64,000 bases of DNA, from positions 25,047 through 89,046 of the forward strand of contig NZ_AOIM01000014.1 of assembly GCF_000337575.1 (NCBI RefSeq), read 5' to 3'. Position numbers and translations under genes: made by a program. A model generated the notes under the pieces. It was given only the letters and a program-made list of their open reading frames with translations. It did no database searches and was not told the origin of the DNA. Position 1 is the first letter of the stretch. Each line of letters begins with the position of its first letter. Positions 18,617 through 27,556 of this stretch are shown piece after piece. Source of the stretch: Natrialba hulunbeirensis JCM 10989. GTDB lineage: Archaea; Halobacteriota; Halobacteria; Halobacteriales; Natrialbaceae.

Positions 18617-19471
18617 ATGGCCCCAATGCAATTACTCACAACTATCCAATCTTTATTCCGGGATGGGTTTTACATTCTCCGAAATGAAGGTATTCTATCC
18701 TTTTTCAGTACAGTACTGAGGATCATAGGATTGAATTATCAAGGTATAAGCTATTATATAATATATTTTTATAAACAACATCTACACTTTCACCAGCGAA
18801 TGGCAGAACCCTTCACAGTTATAAAAGTGAATCCTAAGAAGATACAGAGCACTGCGCCAGGGAATATTGATCGATGGAAACACATCGGTGAGGTTCGGTC
18901 TGGAAACTGGGATCAGTCGAACAAATCACTCAATGAACTCATAAAATATCGTAGCGTTGTTGATCGGTTCCAAAATGATGTTGCTTGGGAAAACACAGAG
19001 ATATATTCTACAGCTATAGAACGCGTCAGTGAAGGGGAAGTGTACTGGAACGGTTGTCGAACAATCAATGATATTGAACAACGAGCGAAGAGCATCGAAG
19101 ATCTGTATGCTTCTATTCAAGAGTCTGGTTTCAAATCACAATCCGAATTGCAGGGCAGGAGCGTCAAATCTATCGTTCTGAGCGGTTCATTTGATCGATC
19201 AAAGACCGATATAGCGGTAGCTATCAGTCGTAACGGCGACTTCCTATTCATTGATGGAAACCATCGGCTTGCGATTTCTCATGTGCTTGAACTTGACGAA
19301 ATCCCCGTTCGTATTGTTGTTCGCCACTCCGAATGGCAAAATCTACGTGAAGAAGTCATGAACGCTAACTCAAAAGAAGAACTATCTGAACGCGCAAAAA
19401 GCAACATTAACCACCCAGATATTGCTGAGACCGTTCCAGATAGTTGGGTGACTGAACAAAGCGATGAATAA
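18617..19471 (+). CDS. hypothetical protein with ParB/sulfiredoxin-like core
   Basis: I do not recognise a characterised family. The 284-residue product starts with a hydrophobic/aromatic stretch (about 25-60, ISYYIIYFYKQHLHF) that may be a membrane segment. The C-terminal half has FLFIDGNHRLAISHVLELDEIPV (about 210-232, only partly quoted: IDGNHRLAISHVLELDEIP), a pattern like the ParB/Srx nucleotide-binding core in which GxHR follows a strand. Such proteins occur in sugar-modification loci, where some ParB-like folds act as kinases or ATP-using enzymes; that is inference. AT-rich codon use matches the sulfatase gene. Starts at 18617 or 18626 are both possible. Confidence 0.5.
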   Translation: MAPMQLLTTIQSLFRDGFYILRNEGILSFFSTVLRIIGLNYQGISYYIIYFYKQHLHFHQRMAEPFTVIKVNPKKIQSTAPGNIDRWKHIGEVRSGNWDQSNKSLNELIKYRSVVDRFQNDVAWENTEIYSTAIERVSEGEVYWNGCRTINDIEQRAKSIEDLYASIQESGFKSQSELQGRSVKSIVLSGSFDRSKTDIAVAISRNGDFLFIDGNHRLAISHVLELDEIPVRIVVRHSEWQNLREEVMNANSKEELSERAKSNINHPDIAETVPDSWVTEQSDE

Positions 19472-19545
19472 AAGTTCTACCTCAGACAACAATCTACTAT
19501 ATCACCGGACCCTGACAACCGAATTAGATAGAGTGAGTTATTTGT

Positions 19546-20994
19546 ATGCGATTGGGACAGACATCAATTATATATTTTGTATCTAAATTCCTCGGTGCCT
19601 CACTAGGTTTTCTCGCAACAGTCTACTTCGCCCGAGTCCTCGGCGAAGACATCCTCGGACAGTACGCGCTCGTTATAACGCTTGTTACGTGGTTCGCGAT
19701 TGGTGGTCAGGTCGGGTTCTCTGGAGCAATTACCAAACGGATCAGCGAAGGCGAAGAAGCGGAGGAATTCGTCGGCGCTGGCCTCACAGTAATGGCGGCA
19801 ATGATGACCGTGGTTGCTGTCCTCGTCGTCGTCTTTCGCGAACAGGTGAACGCATACGTCGGCGTGCCAGTTGCCGAGTTCGTCGTTCTCCTCCTGTTTG
19901 TTACCCTCTATAAGGAATTCATCAACGCGTCGCTCAAAGGGAACCATCTCGTGCACGTCTACGCAGTTCTCTCGAGTGGGAAGCAAATTACGCGTGCCAT
20001 TGTGCAAGTTGCGCTCGTCGTGATCGGCTTCGAACTCGCAGGAATGCTCTGGGGATACGCGATTGCGTACATTATCACGGCGACGATCGGCATCTGGATT
20101 CTCGGCCTTCGACCCGCACTCCCACGGAAGGAACACGTCGTCAGTCTCTTCGAGTACGCCAAATTCGCCTGGCTCGGAAAGATGCGCAGCAAGACGTTCG
20201 ATACCGTCGATATTGCTGTGCTCGGCTTCTTCGTTACCCAGGGCCTGATCGGCATCTACTCCGTCGTCTGGTCGCTCAGCAAGTTTCTGGACATCTTCGG
20301 TGATGCAATAAGTAGCACGCTCTTCCCCGAGATGAGTAAGGTCTCCGCGGAGAAGGACTCAAGTGCAGTCGCCGGGCTCACGAGAGATGCACTCTCCTAT
20401 GCAGGACTGATTCTGATTCCAGGGCTCGTCGGTGCACTGGTCATCGGTGATCGACTGCTACTGGTCTACGGCGAACCGTTTGTCGCCGGGACAGAGGTGC
20501 TTACAGTTCTCATCGTCGCGTTGCTCGTCTATACCTACAACAAACAGTTGCTGAATACGCTCAATGCGATCGACAGACCTGATCTCGCGTTTCGGGCAAA
20601 CGGTGTCTTCATCGTTACAAACGTCGTCCTCAACGTCGTACTCATCTGGCAGTTCGGTTGGGTTGGTGCGGCCGTTGCAACAGCACTGTCTGCTGCAGTT
20701 GGACTCGTGGTCGCCTACTACTACGTCAGATCAAACGTCCCAATCACGGTTCCACTGTCCGAGATCAGCCGCCAGTGGGCTGCAGCAGTTGGGATGGGGC
20801 TCATCGTCTATGGTAGCCGTCAACTGGGAGAGACGCATTGGCTCGCCGAGTACAACACTGCATTCGTCGGCATCCTGGTGAGCATCGGTGCAATGGTCTA
20901 CTTCGGAACACTGTTTGGAATCTCGAGTTCGTTCCGAACGACAGTAACGAACAACCTCCCGTTCGAAGTACCACTGCTGCCAAAACAAGGGTAA
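19546..20994 (+). CDS. aglR: oligosaccharide flippase, AglR/Wzx-like
   Basis: A 482-residue polytopic membrane protein of the MATE/MOP flippase superfamily with about 12-14 predicted helices. The N-terminal QTSIIYFVSKFLGASLGFLA and YFARVLGEDILGQYALV follow the Wzx/RfbX pattern. In Haloferax, AglR is implicated in presenting the dolichol-phosphate-mannose on the outer membrane face; this homologue would flip the lipid-linked sugar. Its first 60-70 bases are AT-rich like the preceding island, whereas the rest is GC-rich with normal haloarchaeal codons, which suggests a recombination junction inside the gene. It converges on glmS with a 9-base gap. Confidence 0.8.
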   Translation: MRLGQTSIIYFVSKFLGASLGFLATVYFARVLGEDILGQYALVITLVTWFAIGGQVGFSGAITKRISEGEEAEEFVGAGLTVMAAMMTVVAVLVVVFREQVNAYVGVPVAEFVVLLLFVTLYKEFINASLKGNHLVHVYAVLSSGKQITRAIVQVALVVIGFELAGMLWGYAIAYIITATIGIWILGLRPALPRKEHVVSLFEYAKFAWLGKMRSKTFDTVDIAVLGFFVTQGLIGIYSVVWSLSKFLDIFGDAISSTLFPEMSKVSAEKDSSAVAGLTRDALSYAGLILIPGLVGALVIGDRLLLVYGEPFVAGTEVLTVLIVALLVYTYNKQLLNTLNAIDRPDLAFRANGVFIVTNVVLNVVLIWQFGWVGAAVATALSAAVGLVVAYYYVRSNVPITVPLSEISRQWAAAVGMGLIVYGSRQLGETHWLAEYNTAFVGILVSIGAMVYFGTLFGISSSFRTTVTNNLPFEVPLLPKQG

Positions 20995-21003
20995 CACGTC
21001 AGC

Positions 21004-22818
21004 TCATTCAACAGTGACGCTCTTCGCCAGATTCCGCGGCTTGTCGATCGGCCGACCCTGCAGATCCGCAATGTAGTACGCGAACAGTTGCAGGTAGACG
21101 TTCGCCACGAGTGGCGTCGCGGTTCCGAGTGAGGGAACCTCGAACGAAACATCCAGTGCGTTCGTTTCGACGGTTCCGTCGACGATACCGATCGCGGGCG
21201 AGCCACGAGTCTGTGCTTCGGCGACGTTGTTGAGCGTCTCCGCCGGGCGCGTCCCCTCGGTCAGGACGGCGAGGACTGGCGTCTCGTCGGTCACGAGCGC
21301 AAGTGGACCATGTTTCAACTCGCCCGCAGCGAATCCCTCCGCGTGGTCGTAGGCAATTTCCTTCAGTTTGAGCGAGCCCTCGAGTGCAACCGGATAGCCG
21401 TAGGTCCGGCCGACGAAGAAGTACGCCGAGGCGTCGACGTAGGTTTCGGCCGCCTCGCGGACTGTGTCGGCTTCGTCGAGGACCTGCTGGACCGCGCCGG
21501 GAAGGCCGCGAAGGTCTGCGAGTGCACTTCGAGCGTCGGCCGCCGAGAGCGTCCCGCGTTCTCGGCCGATGAAGAGCGAGAGGAGCGCGAGGGTCGTCAC
21601 CTGCGAGGCGAACGTCTTGGTCGCGGCGACGCCGATTTCTGGGCCTGCACGGATAAAGAGGCTGTCGTCGGCTTCCCGCGTGACCGTGCTGCCGAGCGTA
21701 TTCGTCACCGCGAGTGTGCGTACGCCAGCGCCACTAGCGCGACGCAGCGCGCTGAGCGTATCGGCCGTTTCGCCGCTCTGGGTGACGGCGACGGTAAGCG
21801 TCCGCCAGGGATCGCGGCCGCCGTTGAACGTGTACTCACTGGCGAGCTGGGCCGACGCACGCACGTCGGCGACGCGCTCGAGTAGCCCCGCCGCGTACTG
21901 GGCGGCGTAGTACGAGGTGCCACAGGCGATCAACTGGATCTCCTCGAGTGACTCCAGAAATCCGGGCGGGAATTCGAGATCGAGGTCGGCAGTTCCGTCG
22001 TCGAGGTTCACCCGCCCCGAGAGCGCCTGCCGGAGCGCAGTGGGCTGTTCGTGGATTTCCTTGAGCATGTAGTGGTCGTAACCGCCCTTTTCGGCGGCGT
22101 CGGCGTCCCAGTCGACGGTTTCGATGGGGCGGTCGACGGGCGTTCCATCCTGTGTGATCGTCACTGTGCCGTCCTCCAGAACGACGACGTCGCCGTCTTG
22201 CAGATACGTGACATCGCGCGTGTGCTCTAAGAACGCGGTGACGTCGCTGGCGAGGAAGGCAGTTCCGTCGCCGTGGCCGACGACCAGCGGACTCTCGTGG
22301 CGCGTCGCGACGATACGGTCCGAACCAGCCTCGACGGCGGCGATCGCGTAACTACCCTCGAGTTCGTCGACGACGGACTCGAGTGCCGACTGGAGATCGT
22401 GGCCCGCCTCAAGTCGTTGCTCGAGTAGGTGGGGGACGACCTCGGTGTCGGTGTCGCTCGTGAACTCGTGGCCGTCTGCACTGAGCTCGTCCTTGAGAGC
22501 CGCGTAGTTCTCGACGATGCCGTTGTGGACGACGGCGACGTCGCCCGTCATGCCCGTGTGCGGGTGGGCGTTCGTATCGGTCGGCGGGCCGTGGGTCGAC
22601 CAGCGCGTGTGGCCGATGCCACAGGTTGCACTCGAGACGGACGGCACGTCGAGGCCGCTGACCTCGCCCTCACGTTTGGTGATGGCCAGGTCGTCGGAGC
22701 CGCGGTCGACGAGCGCGATGCCTGCCGAGTCGTAGCCGCGGTAGTCGAGATTCTCGAGGCCGCTGTGGACGATCGATCCGACGGGACCGTCACCGACGTA
22801 GCCGACGATTCCACACAT
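21004..22818 (-). CDS. glmS: glutamine-fructose-6-phosphate aminotransferase (isomerizing)
   Basis: GlmS makes glucosamine-6-phosphate from fructose-6-phosphate and glutamine, the first step to UDP-GlcNAc. The protein is 604 residues, the usual length. The N-terminal glutaminase begins MCGIVGYVGD, where Cys2 is the nucleophile, with GHTRWSTHGPPT (about 70) typical of the family. Two SIS domains follow, with CGTSYYAAQYA (about 300) and TQSGETADTLSAL (about 345), and a C-terminal KSVTVE ending. The gene starts two bases after the nucleotidyltransferase stop, so it is second in a glmU-glmS operon. Confidence 0.96.
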   Translation of the reverse strand: MCGIVGYVGDGPVGSIVHSGLENLDYRGYDSAGIALVDRGSDDLAITKREGEVSGLDVPSVSSATCGIGHTRWSTHGPPTDTNAHPHTGMTGDVAVVHNGIVENYAALKDELSADGHEFTSDTDTEVVPHLLEQRLEAGHDLQSALESVVDELEGSYAIAAVEAGSDRIVATRHESPLVVGHGDGTAFLASDVTAFLEHTRDVTYLQDGDVVVLEDGTVTITQDGTPVDRPIETVDWDADAAEKGGYDHYMLKEIHEQPTALRQALSGRVNLDDGTADLDLEFPPGFLESLEEIQLIACGTSYYAAQYAAGLLERVADVRASAQLASEYTFNGGRDPWRTLTVAVTQSGETADTLSALRRASGAGVRTLAVTNTLGSTVTREADDSLFIRAGPEIGVAATKTFASQVTTLALLSLFIGRERGTLSAADARSALADLRGLPGAVQQVLDEADTVREAAETYVDASAYFFVGRTYGYPVALEGSLKLKEIAYDHAEGFAAGELKHGPLALVTDETPVLAVLTEGTRPAETLNNVAEAQTRGSPAIGIVDGTVETNALDVSFEVPSLGTATPLVANVYLQLFAYYIADLQGRPIDKPRNLAKSVTVE

Positions 22819-22820
22819 GA

Positions 22821-23996
22821 TTACCCCCTCCTGACGACCGCATCGGGTTCGATGCGACCGGTGACGTGCGCGCCGGCGTCGACGACGGCGTCGTCGCCGA
22901 GAACGGTTCCGGGATCGACGGTGACGCCGCCGCCGAGGGTGGCGTTATCGCCGATCGCGCCGCCGAAGTCGACGTCCTCGTGGACCTCGCCGTCGACGAC
23001 GACGGTGCTAGAGCCGCCTGCGATCGTCGTGTTTGCGCCGATCCTGGCGTTACTTGCGACGATCGCGTCGCGGACGACGGCACCGGATTCGATCACTGCG
23101 TCGGGGAAGACGACCGCGTTCGAGACGACTGCGTTCGGCTGAATCGTGACGTTGTCGCCGAGTGCGGTGCTGCCGCCGACGGTCGCGTTGGCTCCCAGTG
23201 AGACATCGGTCCCGATCGCCGTGTCCGTCGCGACTGCGCCCTCGAGTGTCGACTCCTGCGTGGTTTCGAACTCGTCGTCGCCAAGAATCGCCGCGTTGAC
23301 GCTGAGCAGGTCCCACAGATAGGAGACGTCGAGCCAGATGTCGTGTTCCCGAACAGCGCTTGCGGGCCGGTCAGCGAGGATTGTCTCGAGTGTCGTCGTG
23401 ATTGCGAGTTCGCCCGCCTCGGTTGGCGTTTCCCGAATCGCATCGAAGATGTCGTTCGAGAAGCCGTAGACGCCTGCGTTGATCAGTTCCGAGCGGGCGG
23501 GGGCGGTCGGCTTTTCGGTGATTTCGGTGACACGGTCGCCCTCGATGGAGACGACGCCGTAGTCGCTGGCATGGGCCGACCGGGTGACTGAGAGGACGGG
23601 GCGATCCGTTTCCGTCGCGATTGCGTCTCGGACCTGCGAGACGAGTGAGGGGTCGACGATCCGGTCGCCGTTGAGCACGAGGAACGGGCCGTCAACGGCC
23701 TGCTCGGCCTGCAAGACCGCGTGGGCGGTCCCGAGTTGTGTGTCCTGGACGACGTACTCGATGTCGACGTTCCAGTCGTCGCCGTCGCCGAAATAGTTCC
23801 TGATCCGTTCCTGGCGGTAGCCGACGACGAGCACGATGCGGTCGATACCGGCACCTGCGAGTGCCGAGACGACGTAATCAAGTATCGGTCGGTTCGCGAC
23901 CGGAACCATAGGTTTCGGTCGCCGGTTCGTCAGCGGATCGAGCCGACGACCCTCACCGGCCGCGAGTACGACGGCCGGCACGGTCTCTTCGCTCAT
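22821..23996 (-). CDS. glmU: bifunctional sugar-1-phosphate nucleotidylyltransferase/acetyltransferase (GlmU-like)
   Basis: The 391-residue enzyme joins an N-terminal nucleotidyltransferase domain (VVLAAGEGRRLDPLTNRRPKP, about residues 8-28, quoted in part) to a C-terminal left-handed beta helix with hexapeptide repeats (for example IGANTTIAGG, IGDNATLGGG). Archaeal proteins of this layout make UDP-GlcNAc from glucosamine-1-phosphate. The pairing with glmS in one operon (2-base gap) supports that. ATG 23996 gives the standard MSEETVPAVVLAAG start; upstream in-frame sequence is non-conserved. The substrate could be another sugar phosphate, so the symbol is tentative. Confidence 0.85.
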   Translation of the reverse strand: MSEETVPAVVLAAGEGRRLDPLTNRRPKPMVPVANRPILDYVVSALAGAGIDRIVLVVGYRQERIRNYFGDGDDWNVDIEYVVQDTQLGTAHAVLQAEQAVDGPFLVLNGDRIVDPSLVSQVRDAIATETDRPVLSVTRSAHASDYGVVSIEGDRVTEITEKPTAPARSELINAGVYGFSNDIFDAIRETPTEAGELAITTTLETILADRPASAVREHDIWLDVSYLWDLLSVNAAILGDDEFETTQESTLEGAVATDTAIGTDVSLGANATVGGSTALGDNVTIQPNAVVSNAVVFPDAVIESGAVVRDAIVASNARIGANTTIAGGSSTVVVDGEVHEDVDFGGAIGDNATLGGGVTVDPGTVLGDDAVVDAGAHVTGRIEPDAVVRRG

Positions 23997-24196
23997 AGGT
24001 GCTCTTGCCCGAGTATCCTTGAATAGCTGCTGGTAGGCAGGCTCAGGGTGACAGGTCACGAACGAGATCTGTACCGGTCTGTCTCGTGAGTGGAGACTGG
24101 TCTCCGGGTTGCCACCCCGACACAACGGATGCCCGATAAAACTGAACAATCACGATGCCCGAAGACATATAGGACTTGGATCGGACCACTATCCAT

Positions 24197-24934
24197 ATGC
24201 AAGCAGTCGTACTGGCCGCGGGCAAGGGAACCCGCCTTCGGCCCCTGACCGAGGACAAACCAAAGGTCCTCGTCGAAGTCGACGGAACGCCGCTCATCGA
24301 GGACGTCTTCGACAACCTCCTCGAGATCGGCGCGACGGAGTTCATCGTCGTCGTCGGCTACCAGAAAGAGCAGATCATCGAACGCTACGGCGACGAGTAC
24401 GAGGACGTTCCCATCACCTACGCCCACCAGCGCGAACAGCTGGGGCTGGCTCACGCTATCCTGCAGGCCGAACCACACATCGAGGACGACTTCATGCTCA
24501 TGCTCGGGGACAACATCTTCCGAGGGAATCTCGGCGACGTGGTCAACCGCCAGCAGGAGGAGCGAGCCGACGCAGCGTTCCTCGTCGAAGAAGTCCCCTA
24601 CGAGGAGGCCTCGCGCTACGGCGTCCTCGATACGAACGAGTACGGCGAGATCGTCGAGGTCGTCGAGAAGCCCGATGAACCCCCATCAAACCTCGTGATG
24701 ACCGGCTTCTATACGTTCACGCCCGCTATCTTCCACGCCTGTCACCTCGTCCAGCCCAGCGACCGCGGCGAGTATGAACTCCCCGACGCGATCGACCTGC
24801 TCATCCAATCCGGTCGAACGATCGACGCAATTCGCATGGACGGCTGGCGTATCGACGTTGGCTATCCAGAAGACCAGGAGACCGCAACGGAACGTCTCCA
24901 GGGGAACTCGCCAGTGGCCAGCCAGACTGAGTGA
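24197..24934 (+). CDS. aglF: UTP-glucose-1-phosphate uridylyltransferase AglF
   Basis: AglF supplies UDP-glucose, which AglM oxidises to UDP-glucuronate for the N-glycan. The 245-residue protein has the nucleotidyltransferase signature MQAVVLAAGKGTRLRPLTED, with the lysine of DKPKVLVEVDGTPLIE, and the metal/nucleotide site MLGDNIFRGN (about 106-115). It lacks the beta-helix domain of the neighbouring GlmU-like protein. ATG 24197 is preceded by ACATATAGG (24165-24173) at the distance expected for a leaderless transcript. It is the last glycosylation gene before the replication origin. Confidence 0.9.
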   Translation: MQAVVLAAGKGTRLRPLTEDKPKVLVEVDGTPLIEDVFDNLLEIGATEFIVVVGYQKEQIIERYGDEYEDVPITYAHQREQLGLAHAILQAEPHIEDDFMLMLGDNIFRGNLGDVVNRQQEERADAAFLVEEVPYEEASRYGVLDTNEYGEIVEVVEKPDEPPSNLVMTGFYTFTPAIFHACHLVQPSDRGEYELPDAIDLLIQSGRTIDAIRMDGWRIDVGYPEDQETATERLQGNSPVASQTE

Positions 24935-25065
24935 CTGTACTCGAGTAGCGTAGCGATCTGTTCTCCCTGAAAGTAGTCGAACAACAGCGAAGGTTCTGAC
25001 GTGCGGAGGGAACTCCATTGTGGGGGCCTTGTGCCAAGTTAGACAGTACGTGATTGGCGGCTATC

Positions 25066-25095
25066 GACACCCCCACACCGGATTTCAGATGAAAT
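25066..25095 (+). repeat. ORB element 1
   Basis: Forward copy with the C-rich arm (GACACCCCCACACCGG) followed by ATTTCAGATGAAAT. It is the outermost copy on the aglF side and has the G-string-like run (CCCCC) typical of haloarchaeal ORBs. Confidence 0.85.
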
Positions 25096-25185
25096 GGTGG
25101 AGATGTGAGGGGTGGGGTGTGAGATGGGGATGGAGGTGTAGTTGGACTCAAATGCCGAATATTGGGTGTAAAGACGTTTGAGAGC

Positions 25186-25280
25186 CGATATGCTATCGAT
25201 AAGCTATCGACAGCCTTGATCGTTTATTATAACTATTACTGTATAGGTTATCTAGTACTACTACTAGTGTAGTAGAAAGA
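25186..25280. other. AT-rich duplex-unwinding element candidate
   Basis: This stretch is the most AT-rich part of the origin (for example GTTTATTATAACTATTACTG) and is bracketed by oppositely placed ORB groups. It also holds small palindromes (CTATCGATAAGCTATCGA; CTAGTACTACTACTAG). DUE assignment is inference from composition and position. Confidence 0.6.
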
Positions 25281-25388
25281 CGAGACAGATGATCGAACGT
25301 GAATACTGATACCGAACGTTTTGATGAACTACCCATTTATGTTTCCAGTAGCGTTCTCCTCGAATTGATGCGGCGGGCATACCCAGTT

Positions 25389-25415
25389 GGGACACCGGGT
25401 TTCAGATGAATTCGG
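25389..25415 (+). repeat. ORB element 2
   Basis: Forward copy, GGGACACCGGGTTTCAGATG followed by AATTCGG. Same orientation as element 1, on the other side of the AT-rich stretch. Confidence 0.8.
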
Positions 25416-25778
25416 TGGCCGCCGATGAACTGTTCTCCAGACGATTCCCACCTCGATCAGGCACTCGGCAACAAGCACGGCAGTCCAGACCCGCAATCCA
25501 GACTTCCAGTCCACCAGACCGTTCATATCGCTACCTTCACCACCATCATCGTGACCCGCATCACCAGCATCGCTACCCCCACCACCAAACCTCTCCTCTC
25601 CCGCCAGTACTCTCATATCGTCTCTCCGCTGTGTCGTCACCCTCACGCCACTGTTTGATCACCCTCACTCCACTGTTTCGTCATCGCCGTTCCACTGTTT
25701 TTGCCACTCCACCAGCCCTATTGCTCGACCACTGCTCCACTTCCTACCTCCTCTTACCCCATCCATACCCTCCTGACA

Positions 25779-25809
25779 ATTACATCTGAAATCCGGTGTG
25801 GGTGTCCCA
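25779..25809 (-). repeat. ORB element 3
   Basis: Inverted copy, ACATCTGAAATCCGGTGTGG followed by GTGTCCC. It is close to a perfect inverse of element 1. Confidence 0.85.
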
Positions 25810-25872
25810 TCTTCGTCGCCACTACTCGAGTCCCCCACCACCTCATCTCCCCACCACCCCACACCCCAGTTA

Positions 25873-25902
25873 CGAAATCATCTGAAATCCGGTGTGGGCC
25901 CC
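25873..25902 (-). repeat. ORB element 4
   Basis: Inverted copy, ATCATCTGAAATCCGGTGTG followed by GGCCCC, spaced about 94 bases from element 3. Confidence 0.85.
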
Positions 25903-25946
25903 TCTCCGCTACCAACCACCAGCGGAGCCAGCACCACACTGAGACA

Positions 25947-25974
25947 CGAATTCATTTGAAACCCGGTGTCTGTC
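25947..25974 (-). repeat. ORB element 5
   Basis: Inverted, slightly diverged copy: GAATTCATTTGAAACCCGGT followed by GTCTGTC. The last part reads away from the G-string found in copies 3 and 4. Confidence 0.75.
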
Positions 25975-26086
25975 TCGTCATATCGGCCGCGTTCGTCCGT
26001 TGTATCGCCTCGTGTTGATCGTCCACTGCGAGGGTGGTACTCGAGTCCGTCCCGACCGGTGACAGGTGAGAAAGAAAGAACTAAAC

Positions 26087-26112
26087 CGAATTCATTTGAA
26101 AGACGGTGTATG
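26087..26112 (-). repeat. ORB element 6, overlapping the orc1 start codon
   Basis: Inverted, most diverged copy: GAATTCATTTGAAAGACGGT then GTATG. Its end covers the ATG of orc1/cdc6 at 26110, so Orc1 binding here would block its own expression. Autoregulation is inference. Confidence 0.65.
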
Positions 26113-27489
26113 ACATTGTCGACGGAGGAGGGAGCAACGCTCGGCGAGTTCGCGGCCGAGCACGGGGCGGTTGCTCACTCTCGCTCCGAATCTCGCGACG
26201 ATCCGCTGGCGGTTCTCGACGAGGAAGATCGCATCTTCGCGAACGAGGATCTGCTGCGGATCGATCACGTGCCCGACCAGAACAAGATCGTCGGGCGGAA
26301 CAACCAGATCGAAACCGTCGCGCGGCGACTGAAGCCGACGATCTCCGGCGGGACTGGGAAAGGGACACTCCTGCTCGGAAAATCCGGTTCAGGAAAGACG
26401 CTCGTCACCCGCTACGTCAGCCGTGAAGTCGTCGAGCGCGGTGAGGAAAACGACGTCCGGATCGGCCGCGCGGTCATCGACTGTGCCCAGCGCCGGTCAG
26501 AAGTTCAGACCGTGATCCACCTCGCAAAGCGACTCAACGAGCCAGAGGAAACCGGGATTACGATTCCACACTCGGGTATTGCAACGGGAGCGTACTACGA
26601 CCGCCTGTGGCAGGTCATCGACGAACTGTACGATGCGATCATCGTCGTGTTAGACGAAATTGACCGGCTCGCACCCCCGGACGATGTCCAGAACGTACCG
26701 CCCGAAGACGCCGACGACAGTAAACTCCTGATGCAACTCTCCCGGGCCGGCGAGGAGAACGACGTCGACGCGAGTATCACGGTCATCGGCATCAGCAACG
26801 ACCTCAAGTACGGCGATCGGCTCGACACTCGCGTCGAAAGTTCGTTCTCGCCGGACGAGATCGTTTTTCCAGCCTACGATGCGAACCAGCTCGGCGATAT
26901 TCTGACTCGCCGCCGCGACGCGTATCGGGAGGACGTGCTCTCGGAGGACGTGATCCCGCTGTGCTCTGCGTTCTCCGCCCAGGAACACGGCGACGCTCGT
27001 CGGGCGATCGACCTCTTTCGGCTCGCCGGCGAGGTTGCGCGTGACAACGACGCCGACCGCGTCCACGAGGAGCACGTTCGGGTGGCGAACGACGACGCCG
27101 AAGTCACGCGTATTCAGGATCTGATCCGTGGCTGCCCGACGCAGGCGAAGATCGCGATTGCCGCGCTCGCGACGATGGACGAGTTTACGGACCGGTCGGC
27201 GTTCAAGGCGACGGAGATGTACCGCGTCTACCGGGCATTCGCCGAGGCGATCGACGCGAACGTTCTCGGGAAGAAGCGAATCACGGACCAGTTGCGCGAG
27301 TACGAGACGCTGAAAATCATCGATATGAAGCGGACGAGCGACGGCTACCGGGAAGGGACCTACCTCCAGCTCTCGTTGCTCGACGACTCGAGTCTCATCT
27401 TGCAGACGATCGGCCTCGACGAGCGCTGTGCGAAGATCCCAATTGATGCACGGATGCGCCGGCAGATGGAGACGATCATCGGCGGCTGA
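26110..27489 (+). CDS. orc1: Orc1/Cdc6 replication initiator
   Basis: Archaeal initiator that binds ORB repeats, unwinds the origin and loads MCM. The 459-residue protein has Walker A GKSGSGKT (about 90-97), Walker B IIVVLDEIDRLA (about 178-188), sensor ISNDLKYGDRLDTRVESSF-type motif (quoted in part: GISNDLKYGDRLD), and a C-terminal winged helix. ATG 26110 is used because the upstream in-frame part runs through ORB repeats and is not conserved. The adjacent ORB-rich spacer makes this an origin-linked initiator rather than an orphan paralogue. Confidence 0.93.
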   Translation: MTLSTEEGATLGEFAAEHGAVAHSRSESRDDPLAVLDEEDRIFANEDLLRIDHVPDQNKIVGRNNQIETVARRLKPTISGGTGKGTLLLGKSGSGKTLVTRYVSREVVERGEENDVRIGRAVIDCAQRRSEVQTVIHLAKRLNEPEETGITIPHSGIATGAYYDRLWQVIDELYDAIIVVLDEIDRLAPPDDVQNVPPEDADDSKLLMQLSRAGEENDVDASITVIGISNDLKYGDRLDTRVESSFSPDEIVFPAYDANQLGDILTRRRDAYREDVLSEDVIPLCSAFSAQEHGDARRAIDLFRLAGEVARDNDADRVHEEHVRVANDDAEVTRIQDLIRGCPTQAKIAIAALATMDEFTDRSAFKATEMYRVYRAFAEAIDANVLGKKRITDQLREYETLKIIDMKRTSDGYREGTYLQLSLLDDSSLILQTIGLDERCAKIPIDARMRRQMETIIGG

Positions 27490-27556
27490 CCCTCACGGTC
27501 CCCGATCCAAAAACGACTAATCGCAGTCGCTCGTCTGCTCGTGTACGACTACCAGT

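Larger units (their letters stand above)
24935..26109. other. oriC: replication origin (oriC) of the Orc1/Cdc6 type
   Basis: The 1.17-kb gene-free region between aglF and orc1/cdc6 contains six copies of an ORB-like repeat (core CCGG-TTTCA-ATGAA or its inverse): two in one orientation (25071, 25391) and four inverted (25785 to 26092). An AT-rich stretch (25186-25280) between the first two copies is the likely duplex-unwinding element. In haloarchaea, Orc1/Cdc6 proteins bind ORBs next to their own gene, and that arrangement is exactly what is seen. The part between 25430 and 25760 is C/A-rich simple sequence with no gene. Confidence 0.88.
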
